Positions 33,195 through 43,800 of a stretch of 64,000 nucleotides of DNA are shown one piece after another. The notes beneath the pieces were generated by a model that did no database searches, was not told the origin of the DNA, and saw only the letters and a list, made by a program, of their open reading frames with translations. How positions within the stretch are numbered: the stretch's first letter is position 1; every line of letters starts with the position of its first letter. A program made the position numbers and the translations under genes. The stretch comes from Avena insularis (taxonomy: Eukaryota; Streptophyta; Magnoliopsida; Poales; Poaceae), in NCBI GenBank assembly GCA_023614405.1, contig JAJUPC010000235.1:124001-188000 (forward strand). Reading direction: 5' to 3'.

Positions 33195-35256
33195 AACCTA
33201 ACATTCTAGATTGGAAGTTGAAAATACTACCAATATTGTCCAAGAAAGAAACATACCTAATTCCCAATTTTCTAGATTTAGCAGTCTTGACACGGTCGGC
33301 TGTAAGTATGTACATGTGCTAGCTATGGGCAGATAGAAGTATTCTATACCGCCACGCTGTACAATTATTCCAATTCGTATCCAGAGCAGTACGTGCATGT
33401 TGTAATTATTTCTATCCACGTTATTCGTTATATGTGCATCTTCTCATATATCTCACGTACATGCTGCCCTCCTGGATTATTGTCTCTACCCACACATGTT
33501 CAGTTCCTCAATTCACACTATTACGATCTACATACAAACACTGCATATATTCCTTTTAGACAAAAATTTAATTATGTTGGACAAAAAACTTCATATACTT
33601 GCTATGGAAGAAAAAGCATGCAATAAGTAATTGCTTGATTTGCCTTGCAGTAAATATTTAAACAAACTATCTGACTATCTGTTTAGCCACTTTCAGATTG
33701 TTGAAGCAGCACTTTAATGCACTTCATGCTTTTTTTTCCAGTGATCTTTTCTATTGGTTCATTAATCATGTGTTTTCTCTTGTGAACATTTGAATTTTCA
33801 TCTATTCTAAGCAACACCTAGAAACATTATTAAAGTACATGTTGTTTGAGAACCGAACGTGATTGCACAGTTAATGATTGCACATTGTTTATCATGGACA
33901 TGTAATAATTTATGCCTGTTGTAAGTATTGCGTTTCTTCTGAAATTAACTCAAATTCTGATATTACCTACATAAAGGCACAATGATGAAATTCAACAGAA
34001 GATCCTGCTGGTAGGAGACCGAGTACAATACAACGGAAACTTGCTGATAATATTTATGTTCAGTTCAATTGATACCATAGCTGCGAAGGTAATTAACATT
34101 TGGGATTACCATGCAGTTCGGGATGCGGCAGGTAATGTGCACGCTTTGGAGGAAAGATATGACTCATATTACTCCTTTCTACAAGGTACACAACTTCCTG
34201 TTTTGTCTTCATGTTGATCTTGATTTGATACGTTAATGGCCTTAATAATGTGCATATGTATACTTGCTTGCACTACTATAGTTTGTCAATGATAATGTGC
34301 TAGTTGTTGGCGTTTGTTCAAATAATACTTCTTTAGTATTTGCTTGTCCACTTTTTTGATGTGCATCTCTCCAAATAATTCACCAAATTGGAATGATGAG
34401 AAACTACACAGAGATTTTAGTGAGTGCATATTTAAATTTTATGACTGGAAAGACAGTTTGTTTGATACTATTGGTCTGTTGGAAAGTTGAAAATATTACA
34501 TAACCGGGGATTAAGTAAGCATGCAACATGTTGTTCTTAAGTTTTAATTATTATGGTGGTATCTAAATCTTCTTGGTGAACTACTTTACATTTATCTCTT
34601 GTGACTTTCTCTGGAGCAACATATTATTAACTCATTATGTATCCCACTTGGTAATTCATTTTGTTCCAGTGATGCACTTGATAACAAAAATTCACATTGT
34701 TTTTATCCATGTCTTGTACCAACATGTTGGTAAGCCATAATTCTATTTTTTATATCGACGTATGTGTTTAGTTATGTTTAGTCTGCTGCTGCCTACTTTT
34801 TATATGCAGCTTTGAGATTCCATCTCTATATTGTGCATAATTGATCTTTGAAATTTAGCTACCGTAATAAAAGAATTTTTTCAAACAATCTTCACTTAAC
34901 CATCACATTCCACCATGAATTCGTTCTATCTTTCACTCATCATATGTCTACTTGCTTGCACTACTGTACTTTGTCAATGAAATTTACAATGGGGCTGAAA
35001 TAATTTTATGGTGTATTTTATGTTGGACTCATTAACTCATGCTAAATAATTTTTTGTTTTCTTGATTGCAGGAACCAAAGAATTAACTGGACTGGACTCA
35101 CCACGTACAGTTTAGTCTTGGCACTAAATTAGGATGGCATATTTAGTGTGTTGAATGATTGCTAAATTATATTTGTGTTGCATTTGATGGATATTGGTTG
35201 TGCGAACTATTATTTTTATGGACCTATTTGAATCATGTAACTGAATGCTTGTTTTT
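33195..35256. other. AT-rich interior to the left of the CACTA end, with an exon-like island
   Basis: No transposase is visible. One segment (34000-34190) looks exon-like and is listed separately. A direct repeat of about 40 bp recurs 690 bp apart (CTTGCTTGCACTACT near 34264 and 34955). This is probably the inside of the non-autonomous CACTA element ending at 35805, but its left end was not found. Confidence 0.35.
34000..34190 (+). pseudogene. Exon-like open stretch of unknown origin
   Basis: A plus frame reading ILLVGDRVQYNGNLLIIFMF and onward is open for about 65 codons. It is preceded by an acceptor-like TTCAACAG at about 33996 and contains donor-like AAG/GTAATT and CAAG/GTACAC steps. Base composition is higher in GC than its surroundings. 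I do not recognise the protein. CACTA elements often carry captured exons, which would fit. Confidence 0.25.
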
Positions 35257-35805
35257 TTTTCAGTTGCAATAGCTTATTACCACAACCTACTTTCGGTTGC
35301 AATAGTATAGCACCACAAAAAATATAGTATTGCGTTAAATCTTGCAGCCACGACTAGAATATTGTTGCCATAAGTTAATGCCACAAACATAATGGTTCAT
35401 GGCGAAAGTCTAATGCCACAAAAACAAGAGTTGTTGCCATAGGTTATTACCACAATTGACTATTTCCACGTAAGAGTATGCGGCAAAAAGAAAGCATTGT
35501 TGCCATAGGTTATCACCACAGATGTCTATCACCACGAACTAATAATCGCCATGTTTTACTATCCTTTGCAATAAGTTATCGCCACACACCAAATTGTGGC
35601 ATCAAGCTTGTGCTACCATGGAAGAAATGTGGCAACTTGCTACATGACTGTTGCAATAGCTTTTTGTGGCAATAACCTATTACCATGCATCCTGTCGCAA
35701 CGACTGACAACGAACGACATGTTGTAGCAATATGTACCTATTGTGACAATTCACTACTTATTGCGATGAAAGATTTTGTTGCAATAGACCGGAATCCTTG
35801 TAGTC
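35257..35805 (+). mobile_element. CACTA transposon end with subterminal repeats
   Basis: Over about 540 bp, short motifs of the TTGCCACAA / GTTGCAATAG / TTATTGCCACA type recur on both strands many times. They finish in GGAATCCTTGTAGT at 35791-35804. Reversed, this reads ACTACAAGGATTCC, the CACTA terminal inverted repeat without its first C, because base 35805 is C where G is expected. Subterminal arrays of this kind bind the CACTA transposase. No opposing CACTACAAGGATTCC end was found in the window. Confidence 0.7.
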
Positions 35806-35817
35806 TTTACAGGAACT

Positions 35818-36432
35818 ATGCAACCTTTTTATATCAAGCAGATCTGGACCAAGAAGGAAGATGTTCCTGCAACACAAGCCAAGAGAAGGGGATTCGAGAG
35901 GGAATCTTCGTCTTCCTCAACTAAAGAGTCTACTAAAGTGTACCCACTCCCCAACATGGAGGATATGTTTTCGCTCAAATTGGAGATGATCAGGCACATG
36001 GAACAAAGGAAGAACAAAGAAGAACCCTCACTCAACCCCTATAGGTATAACCTTCGCAGATCTTCTCTCAAATCTCCTCTTGGATCCTCTTCTCAAAAAG
36101 AGGAAGGACGGGATGAGATGAGGGAAAAGAACAAGAGCCTTGAAAATATTTCCAAAACTTGTGTTGAAACTATTGGGGAAGGAGTTGACTCTTACAGGAT
36201 GATGGGAAAAGACCTCGAAAAGAAGGTCGACAACATCGATAGTAGAGTTCAACTCCTAACCAACATTATCATGGAGATGGCTGATGATAGGAAGATGCTG
36301 AGAAAAATAATTAAAGAACAACATATTAGTATTATGGAGTTTTCCACTCGATTCGTGTGTATTTCTCATGCCTGCATCCTCAAGGTGGAAGAAGAAAAAG
36401 ATAATGACTTCTTCACTCCCAAGAAAGAGTAG
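35818..36432 (+). CDS. Retrotransposon-derived ORF with coiled coil, near gypsy 3' end
   Basis: A 204-codon open frame. The first third is basic and serine-rich, the middle has PYRYNLRRSSLKSPLGSS, and residues about 85-165 form a charged, heptad-like stretch (GKDLEKKVDNIDSRVQLLTN) likely to be a coiled coil. A long non-coding region, a purine tract and an LTR start follow it. It therefore looks like the last ORF of a gypsy element, similar in position to the extra ORF of Athila-like elements. Its 5' side is cut by the CACTA end. I do not recognise a named domain. Confidence 0.4.
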   Translation: MQPFYIKQIWTKKEDVPATQAKRRGFERESSSSSTKESTKVYPLPNMEDMFSLKLEMIRHMEQRKNKEEPSLNPYRYNLRRSSLKSPLGSSSQKEEGRDEMREKNKSLENISKTCVETIGEGVDSYRMMGKDLEKKVDNIDSRVQLLTNIIMEMADDRKMLRKIIKEQHISIMEFSTRFVCISHACILKVEEEKDNDFFTPKKE

Positions 36433-37206
36433 GTACTCACAAGGAATTTTTTAGATCCTCTCCGCCTTGATTACAAGCTTGGGGGATCTACGAAGACCTT
36501 GTAATCTATCTTACAGTTTTAGCATGTTTACTTTCCTGCACGCATGTTAGATTTTGATTTAAGGATTTGCATTAGTTGCATCAACTTCAAGCTCCCCTCT
36601 ATTGAAGGAAAGAATTTTATCTGTTGAGTTTCGAGACTTCATGATATTTAAAGTTATCTTTTGATTCATGACTATTTTATTAGATGATTGAATTAGGTTG
36701 AGTGTTATGATACTTGTACATGTCTCATGATTTTAGGGTCTTCCACACCAATAAAAGTATTGATTAAATTATGAGAAGAAGAATTTTGGTAGCATATTAT
36801 AGTCACGGGTTTTAAAAACCAATAAAAGTAGTGATCAAGCAGCTGTGATATAAAAAAGGAAGAAGAGAGATCAAAGATCAGCCATCAAAAGAATTTCAAG
36901 GAAAAAGAAAAGTACAAGCTTGAAAAAAAAATAGAAAAAGAATGATCATTAATCTTCATTACTGAAATCAAGTGCTCAACCAATTTAACCTTATGATTAT
37001 ATAATATGTTGAATCACTAAAAGATTCTTATAACTTCATTGGTACAAAAGATGTGTAAGGGTGTGATAATGGCCCCGAAATAACTTTACATCTCATATTG
37101 TATTCCCGTTTCAATTTCCGCCTCATTTATTGTAATGACTCCTGCCTCATGAACATGATGATCTTGTCCATAGGCCACCATCTTGCTCGGGTATGAGCAA
37201 GAGTCT
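36433..37206 (+). other. Long 3' untranslated region of a gypsy element
   Basis: AT-rich and non-coding, with AGCTTGGGGGAT at 36475 and the related GCTTGGGGGAG at 37208, features seen near the 3' ends of Athila-type grass elements. Confidence 0.45.
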
Positions 37207-37498
37207 AGCTTGGGGGAGTTGATGAGTCCAAAATTGAAGCATATTTACCTTTCATTTTTGCATAAATAGAATAGCGATTTTGGTATTTTACTGCGTTTGC
37301 GCGCACCTTTTGTCCTTGTTTCAACATGATCCCGAATTACTAAGTTTCTTGTGAACATATCAATTGGAACTATCATATTATGTTGTAATATGATATTTTT
37401 AAATAATAAAAGTCATTTAAATGATTTATATTCGCACCTGGGAGAATTGCAAACATGAAGGAAAATTATTCCAGCGTTAACGAATGAAATGGATCGTA
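37207..37498 (+). repeat. Polypurine tract and start of a gypsy 3' LTR, truncated
   Basis: TAGCTTGGGGGAGT precedes TGATGAGTCCAAAATTG at 37220, the likely LTR start. The LTR-like sequence breaks off at about 37498, where a different LTR begins. The remainder of the LTR was not found in the window. Confidence 0.5.
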
Positions 37499-38698
37499 TG
37501 GGCACCTAGAGAGGGGGGGAGGTGAATATGCGCTACTCCAAATTTTACTTCTTTTCAATTTAGGCTTGACACAAAGGTAAATTCTCTAGATATGGAACTA
37601 AGGTGAATATACCTACATGACAACCTAGCAACTAGCACAACACAAGTAAAGGAACGATAAGAGGAAAGAGGTAACCGAGAGTGAAGCACGCGGGGACAGG
37701 GGACTTGATTCACCATAGTTCCTTCATTTTTATGGGAAGTATGTCTTTGTTAGAGAGGTGGACAGTACTAAGACCACCACGCCATAAAGGCCTCACCCTA
37801 TTCTCCAGTGATCTTCCGCCACAAATGGCTTAGTCCACTTTTCCACTATCGGTACCCTTCGAGGTGGGAACCGACACCTTTACAACAAGCTTGGAGAAAC
37901 TTCCACAAAGGAACAAAGGCTTCCAAGTACAAGGCTAAGCTTCCACAATGACAACAAGCAAGTTACAATTGAAAATACAACCTAGGGTTTCCTAAGAAAT
38001 ACTAGAATAAGGGGGCCCTCAAGTAAATGAGGGGGAAATGCAAATCTCTATGGTGAAGATGTTGATCGGTATCTTATCCTTCGATTCTCCAAAGATCAAT
38101 GACTTTGGATGGGTGAGAGAGCATATCTTGATGATTTAGTGGCTCAGCTTCTAGGGTTCTTGAGGTTAGGGAAGAGCAGGTGTCCAAGGTAGAAGAAGGG
38201 GCCTTTATATAGGGCCCCAGTAAATGTAGCCATTGGAGCCAGTTAACCCGGAGTGTCCGACTGAAACCCACCGGACTTTCCTTCCTAGGCCAGACACGCC
38301 GACCGCGCCACCTCGGATATTTCGTCCTAGCAAAAGAATCTTCACCAGCTAGAGTCCGGGTGGACTCTAGTATGGCCATCAGAATGGAAACACCTCTTGG
38401 CGAAAGTCCAAGGAAATCCAGGGTCGGACACTTTGATCTGCATCCACCGAACATTCCGGCTGGGCTAGATACTCTGGCCAACATCAGATGGATAGTCCGA
38501 CAGAACTCAGTTTTGCACACTTTAAAAACCTGAATCCTCTTGAATCAATTCAACTAGAACCCTCTTTCCCCTTTGAGGGGAAAAAAGTAACAGTATGCTA
38601 ACAAGATAATTATGTCCTGAAACACTTAACACACGATTAAAGTTTCCTAGTGTTGTCAACAAACATCAAAACATATGAAGGGCAAAAATTCCCTTTCA
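37499..38698 (-). repeat. 3' LTR of a SIRE/Maximus-lineage Copia
   Basis: On minus, the LTR starts TGAAAGGGAATTTTTGCCC at 38698, after the purine-rich ACGAGAGAGAT. It contains several GTCCGAC/CCGGACACTCCGG-type motifs typical of Maximus LTRs, a TATA box and an ACCCTAGAAGC leader. It ends near TTCACCTCCCCCCTCTCTAGG at about 37499. That ending is a strong signature of this lineage, but the exact last base is uncertain. Confidence 0.65.
38202..38213 (-). promoter_or_regulatory. TATA box of the Maximus-like LTR
   Basis: On minus, CTATATAAAGGC is followed by CCCTTCTTCTACC, a standard LTR core promoter. Confidence 0.65.
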
Positions 38699-39124
38699 AT
38701 CTCTCTCGTTTTGTTATTTGATGACAACCCAAGGATTTGCATATATGATAAGCAATAAACTTAGCAACAATTAATTTACAAACATAGAGAGGCTTCCCCA
38801 AGATGTGTGACCATTTTAAGTTTTCATTTGAGTACAAGATCACATAAACTAGGATTAGCACCTAGTCTAGAGTTTATAAATTGATGAGGTAAGACAAGAT
38901 ACTAGGATAAAGACTAGACTAAAACATCATAGGCATAACATAGTCTTTAACAAGATAAATATACCGGGCTCGCATGTCTTACCACACACAAAGGAGTTCA
39001 ACACGACATAGTTCACATAATAATAAATAAAGACACAAGATTCAAAGAGGAAAATCGAATGAACAAGAAGCTTATGTACCCATGCAAATCCCCGGTAGGA
39101 ACCTAATGGGGCTACTTCTCTCCC
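38699..39124 (-). other. 3' untranslated region of the Maximus-like element
   Basis: It contains the lineage-typical TTGGGTTGTCATCAAATAAC segment on minus just before the purine tract. No gene is present. Confidence 0.5.
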
Positions 39125-40825
39125 TTAGGCATCGAGACACCAAAAAGGGAAAAGATCAACAATAAAGCATCCCAAACTGACTCTAGCCACTGAAGTCCTT
39201 GTCATCCCCATCCTCATCGCCATCATCATCCTTATCCTCATCCTCATCATAATCATCGTTTGGAGCAATATCCTTGCTGTGAGGGAGAGAATAGGAGGAC
39301 ACATCCTCAAACAATGACCAATCCACACGGCCCTGGCTCCAGTGACCATAAGAGAGCGTACCATCAGAAACCCGCTAGGAGGAGTCAATGTCCATGGGCT
39401 GGTTGATCTTCTTGAGATCCTCATGACATTACCATTGGCCTTGTAGGCATCATACTGACCATGGCAGATGTTGATGTTCTGACACAGGAGTAGCTTCTTT
39501 AACCAAGAAGCTTTCTTCATCTTTTGATGCACTTCCACTCGAGTGGTGTCAAAACGATATGCATTGCTAGCATGCTTCACGCGAGGGCCATGTGTCACAA
39601 CTTCCTACACTTCCTCAGACTCATCACCACTATCATCACCATCTTCATCATCATGCTCAAAGATACAATGGGATGAGGGATAGCCACAGAGTGCCTTGGA
39701 GGAATGAGCCTCCTTTCTCCAAAGCTTGGCTAGCTTGTGCTTCAAGAGGTTTGAGTGGAGCAAAGTAGTTGGAGAATTTTGAGGAAGAATGAGTTTCATC
39801 ACATAAGGGGCATAGAGAGGACACTTATTGTCCATAATGCACTTGTACATATCCTGGTAGATGAAGTCCATGACATCAATAGCACCACCTTCATGGTTTG
39901 GACCAAGAGCATATACAGAGTGAGCATGAGCCGTGAGGTTGGTCTCAACACCTCTCATTTCATCCTTGTTGCCTACCTTGGGATTAATAGTGTGGAGGAA
40001 CATGCGAAGCAGAGTGTTATAGAGGAGCTTGATGTTGGTGGTTTGGACAACCACACCATTATATGAATAAATGGGAGCCAACCTCTTCTTATCATATGCC
40101 TGACCATGAACATGCATTCTAGCACCACTGGGAGCATTGGGGTTGAAAGGAAAACCAATAATACCTACAAATTGCATCACGTTGGAATGCCACCTTGTGT
40201 TGCCTGACATCCACTCAATAAGAATTTCCAGAGAATCACAAAACACCATTGTGGCATAGAACTGCTGGACCAAGTCCGTGTTGAAGTATTCCGTGGCTTG
40301 AAAGATGGTGTGCAACCCCATCTTCTTGGTTACCCATAGAGCATCATAAAAATAAGAGAAAGCTCATAGCTTCTCCATCTCCAACCACTTCATGGGAATG
40401 ACATGAGTCTTGAAGGTACTCATCACCTCGGTATAAAGAAGCAATTGCTCATTCCTCCAGAAACGATCATCAGGGGAGGTGTGAGGCTGAGCATAGAATG
40501 GCTGAATCCGCATCTCCACAAACTCCTCGGTGCTCATCCCTTTCAAGGTAGTCAAAGATTCAAACTTGATTCACTTGGATTCATCCCTTTTTAGTCGACT
40601 GGTCTTTTCTTGCTTTGATGTTGCACACTCACATGCTGACTGCCTGACCACAACTGGATCAACATGATTGTCACGCTCTTCGTCATATTGGAACATGCGA
40701 GGACGAGCCTTTTGCGGTGACCCAACATACCACTGCATGATGTAGTACACTATAGTCGTTAACATAACACCAATGAAACACCGTTCACTAGTACTACATC
40801 CCTTAGAGTGGTACAATAGAAACAC
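39125..40825 (-). pseudogene. Envelope-like ORF of a SIRE/Maximus Copia
   Basis: On minus, a run of pieces starts near 40760 (RPRMFQYDEERDNHVDPVVV), passes FVEMRIQPFYAQPHTSPDDRFWRN (split here across two lines of the frame) and continues to the longest open part, 40321-39605. That part carries IEWMSGNTRWHSNVMQFVGI, YTYNGVV-like and HYVFALGP-like blocks and a DDEDGDDSGDESEEV acidic tract. A final piece to about 39160 reads, in a shifted frame, through DYDEDEDKDDDGDEDGDD. This third ORF between pol and the 3' LTR is known only in the SIRE lineage. Its function is not settled. Stops lie at about 40364 and 39605, with a frameshift near 39425. Confidence 0.6.
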
Positions 40826-43800
40826 AGCAGGTCCAAGACATCACTATAGATTACAACTCGACTCTTTACAAAAGATCCAGAGAACACTCTAGGTTAAAGA
40901 GGAGGAAAATAACTTCTTACAAGAAGAACCAGAAATAATAATTCAGAACTATCTAGTAACTAAGACTAGTATCTAAACTATTTGGCTTGCCATTGCTGCT
41001 ATTGCAATGCTCTACAAAAGTAGGTTTCATGGCTAGAGAATCTACTCCTATCTACTTAAGAACTTTGTCTTCACTTCGTTTATTGTATATGTTGACTTTA
41101 TTGAAGAACTTGAGCTACCGATGATGGTTTCTTGAGCAGAAATTAATGTTGACATCGTCTTCAACGACTTAGAACCTAGCAAGGATTAAGAAGGTACGGT
41201 TGAGTATGAGCGTACTCAGCAAGTTCACTAAAAAGGAGTGTATGATGCACTATCTCTACAGCCACAGACCAAAGGTCGTAGGCAATGCAGGTTTTCATAA
41301 ACATTTCTTCAAAGGTTGCTTTTATTCTGAAAACTATGTCTGACAGCCTTCACAGGTTGACCAAAACCTTCGTGGGGTTCCTTTCCTGCCGCGTTCGTAG
41401 CTCCTTCCTAGAACAGGGAGTAACATGTCACAATTCTTACACTCTGCAGAGGTGCGTCACTTTTCCCATAAGAGACCTTAGCCTTGTTGCACATCCAAGC
41501 CGCGAGCTTGTCCACACTTCCTTGGTATGGGTCCCAGTCTAAGATCCAAGCCAGTACTGCCCTCTTCGCGACCCTGCATGAAGACACGATCCCCCAAGAC
41601 GGACTACCACTGTTACTCTTTGGGTAGCCTCTCCAGGACTCTGTAAGCAGCTCTGTTTGGCAGCCACCATCAGCTATGGTGAGCTTACACCAATACAGCT
41701 ATGCATAGATAATCTAGACACCTAGCTTGCGAGGAACTAAGGGGTCCCACCCATGTGCTGGATTCTCCATGAGAAATCAATAGCCTCACGATAAGGTCAT
41801 CCGTCCATGCAAAAGGGAGAAGATACAACTGACTTTCTCGTCCCATTCCAAGTCTTATGGTTGACGCGTAATATACATCGCTAGAATCACTGGCGACATT
41901 GGTTGTTAAGTCCTAGATATTATGTTCCTTTACCACTGGAACTATATCAGTAGATTATTACCATTTGGTAAATAATCCATAATCAAATTATTATGAAAAT
42001 AGTGTTTTCTGACCTTTTTGAAATGCAGGTGATGACAACATTTGAGTTACAAGCATTTGATAGAAAATAACCAAAGGACATTAGCAAGTGTGAACTTGCC
42101 TTTTGTGATTGCAAGATTATGCACTCACGATCTTCAAGACAATAGAAGATCCAAAATCTGGAAACAACATCATTGATATGGTAAGGACTAATGTTTAAAG
42201 AAGCAAGATGCAATTATGCATAAGTAATGTAATGTAGTTTGATAAATGCGAATCCCCGAATTAATCGTATCTAATCTAGGGTTTGGAGTTTGTGATGAGT
42301 TCTTAGGAATGTGTTGCACTGTTATACCAGTTTCACACTTGTGCTTCTTATTAAGGCTTGTGAGAGTGTGTGAAACACTATGTAAACACAACAAGTAACA
42401 TGCAATACTAAAGCACTCAAATGGATCATGGTATCTAAAAGATTTCTTAAGCAAGATTATTAATCACTTAGAGCTTTCAAGAAGTGTTTAAGGATTACTT
42501 TTAATACTTCTGAAAAGAATGACTTTTGAGGAAAATATTACTTTACAAAGTAAAAATCATTTAAACTTATATCTAACACTTTAATGTTTTCTTTTTAATT
42601 ACAAGTATTAAAGTAGAAAAAAATTAGTAATTTTGAATAACTATTCCACTAGCAAGTGGATACTTGTAACATTTCATGAAGGTGAAACAAAAGTATTATG
42701 TCTTTATGGAAGTGGTGTTCTCTTGATTTATAAGTGAATATAATCACTTACTTATTATAGAATTAATATTTATTTCTATAAACATGGGAATGACATTATG
42801 TTAAATACTTATAAACTTTGTTTAACTTTTAAAGTGGATTTCCAAACTGTAAAAGAATTAGTACTCAAATCTTGATGATCTTATAATTGATAAAATATTT
42901 TTGGAGTGTAAGATTTACTTAATTCTAAATGGTAGTTTTAGTAAGTACAACTTAAAATGGTTAGAACTATCTTAACTTTACTTAAACATCAATTGAACTT
43001 GTTATTACATTTTTAGACTTTAAACAAATAATGGTAAAGACAATAGTAAAGGTTTATATATTTTTAATGAATTAAAATAGAAGAAAAGAGTTTAAATAAG
43101 ATTTATTAGACCTTTACCTTTTATTTGACTTCAATTATGAAATAGGATATTTTTAATGTGTAGAATTTATTTTTGTGATCATTTTGGTATATTATATGTA
43201 TTTTTGTGATTTTTAAATAGTAAGATATGAATTTTATAAGTTTTATTTCTTTATTAACACTAAATAAATAATAAATACTTAGTTAAGTTACACAAAAATA
43301 ATTGAAACAAGTTTGTAAATGTAGATCTTGTTTTTCTAAGAATTTTGGTATATTATTTATATTTTTCTCATTTACCAATATTAAAATATGAATTTTCAAA
43401 GTATTATTATTTATAAAATCTTTATTAAATAATAATTATTTAACTAGTTAAAACAATAATGGTTGATAATAAATTTAAATTATAGATTTTATTTTTTTGA
43501 GCATTTTGATATATTATATGCATTTTTTTGAATTATAAAACAAAAGATATTCATTTTCTAAGATTTATTCAATTTTTGGAATTAATAAACCAATTTTTAA
43601 AGGGTTTAATGCGTCCAAGTGACATCAACATGACATAGCTAATTGGGTAAAACATTTTGTACCAACCGAAACCTACCCCGAGGTCACTGACTGGTGGGGT
43701 ACCGGCCACATCATCTGCCACCTAAGCATTGACCGGTTCAAACATGCTGACTAGGTGTGGGTGACGTGGGCATGACGCCGACATGACGTAAGCACGCTGC

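Noticed and set aside
35262..35800. Possible CRISPR-like array of short repeats
   Set aside because: The repeats are irregular, on both strands, without constant spacers, and end in a CACTA terminus. They are transposase-binding subterminal repeats.
39200..39270. CATC/TCATCC microsatellite
   Set aside because: It encodes the acidic tail of the envelope-like ORF on minus, so the repeat is explained by coding composition.
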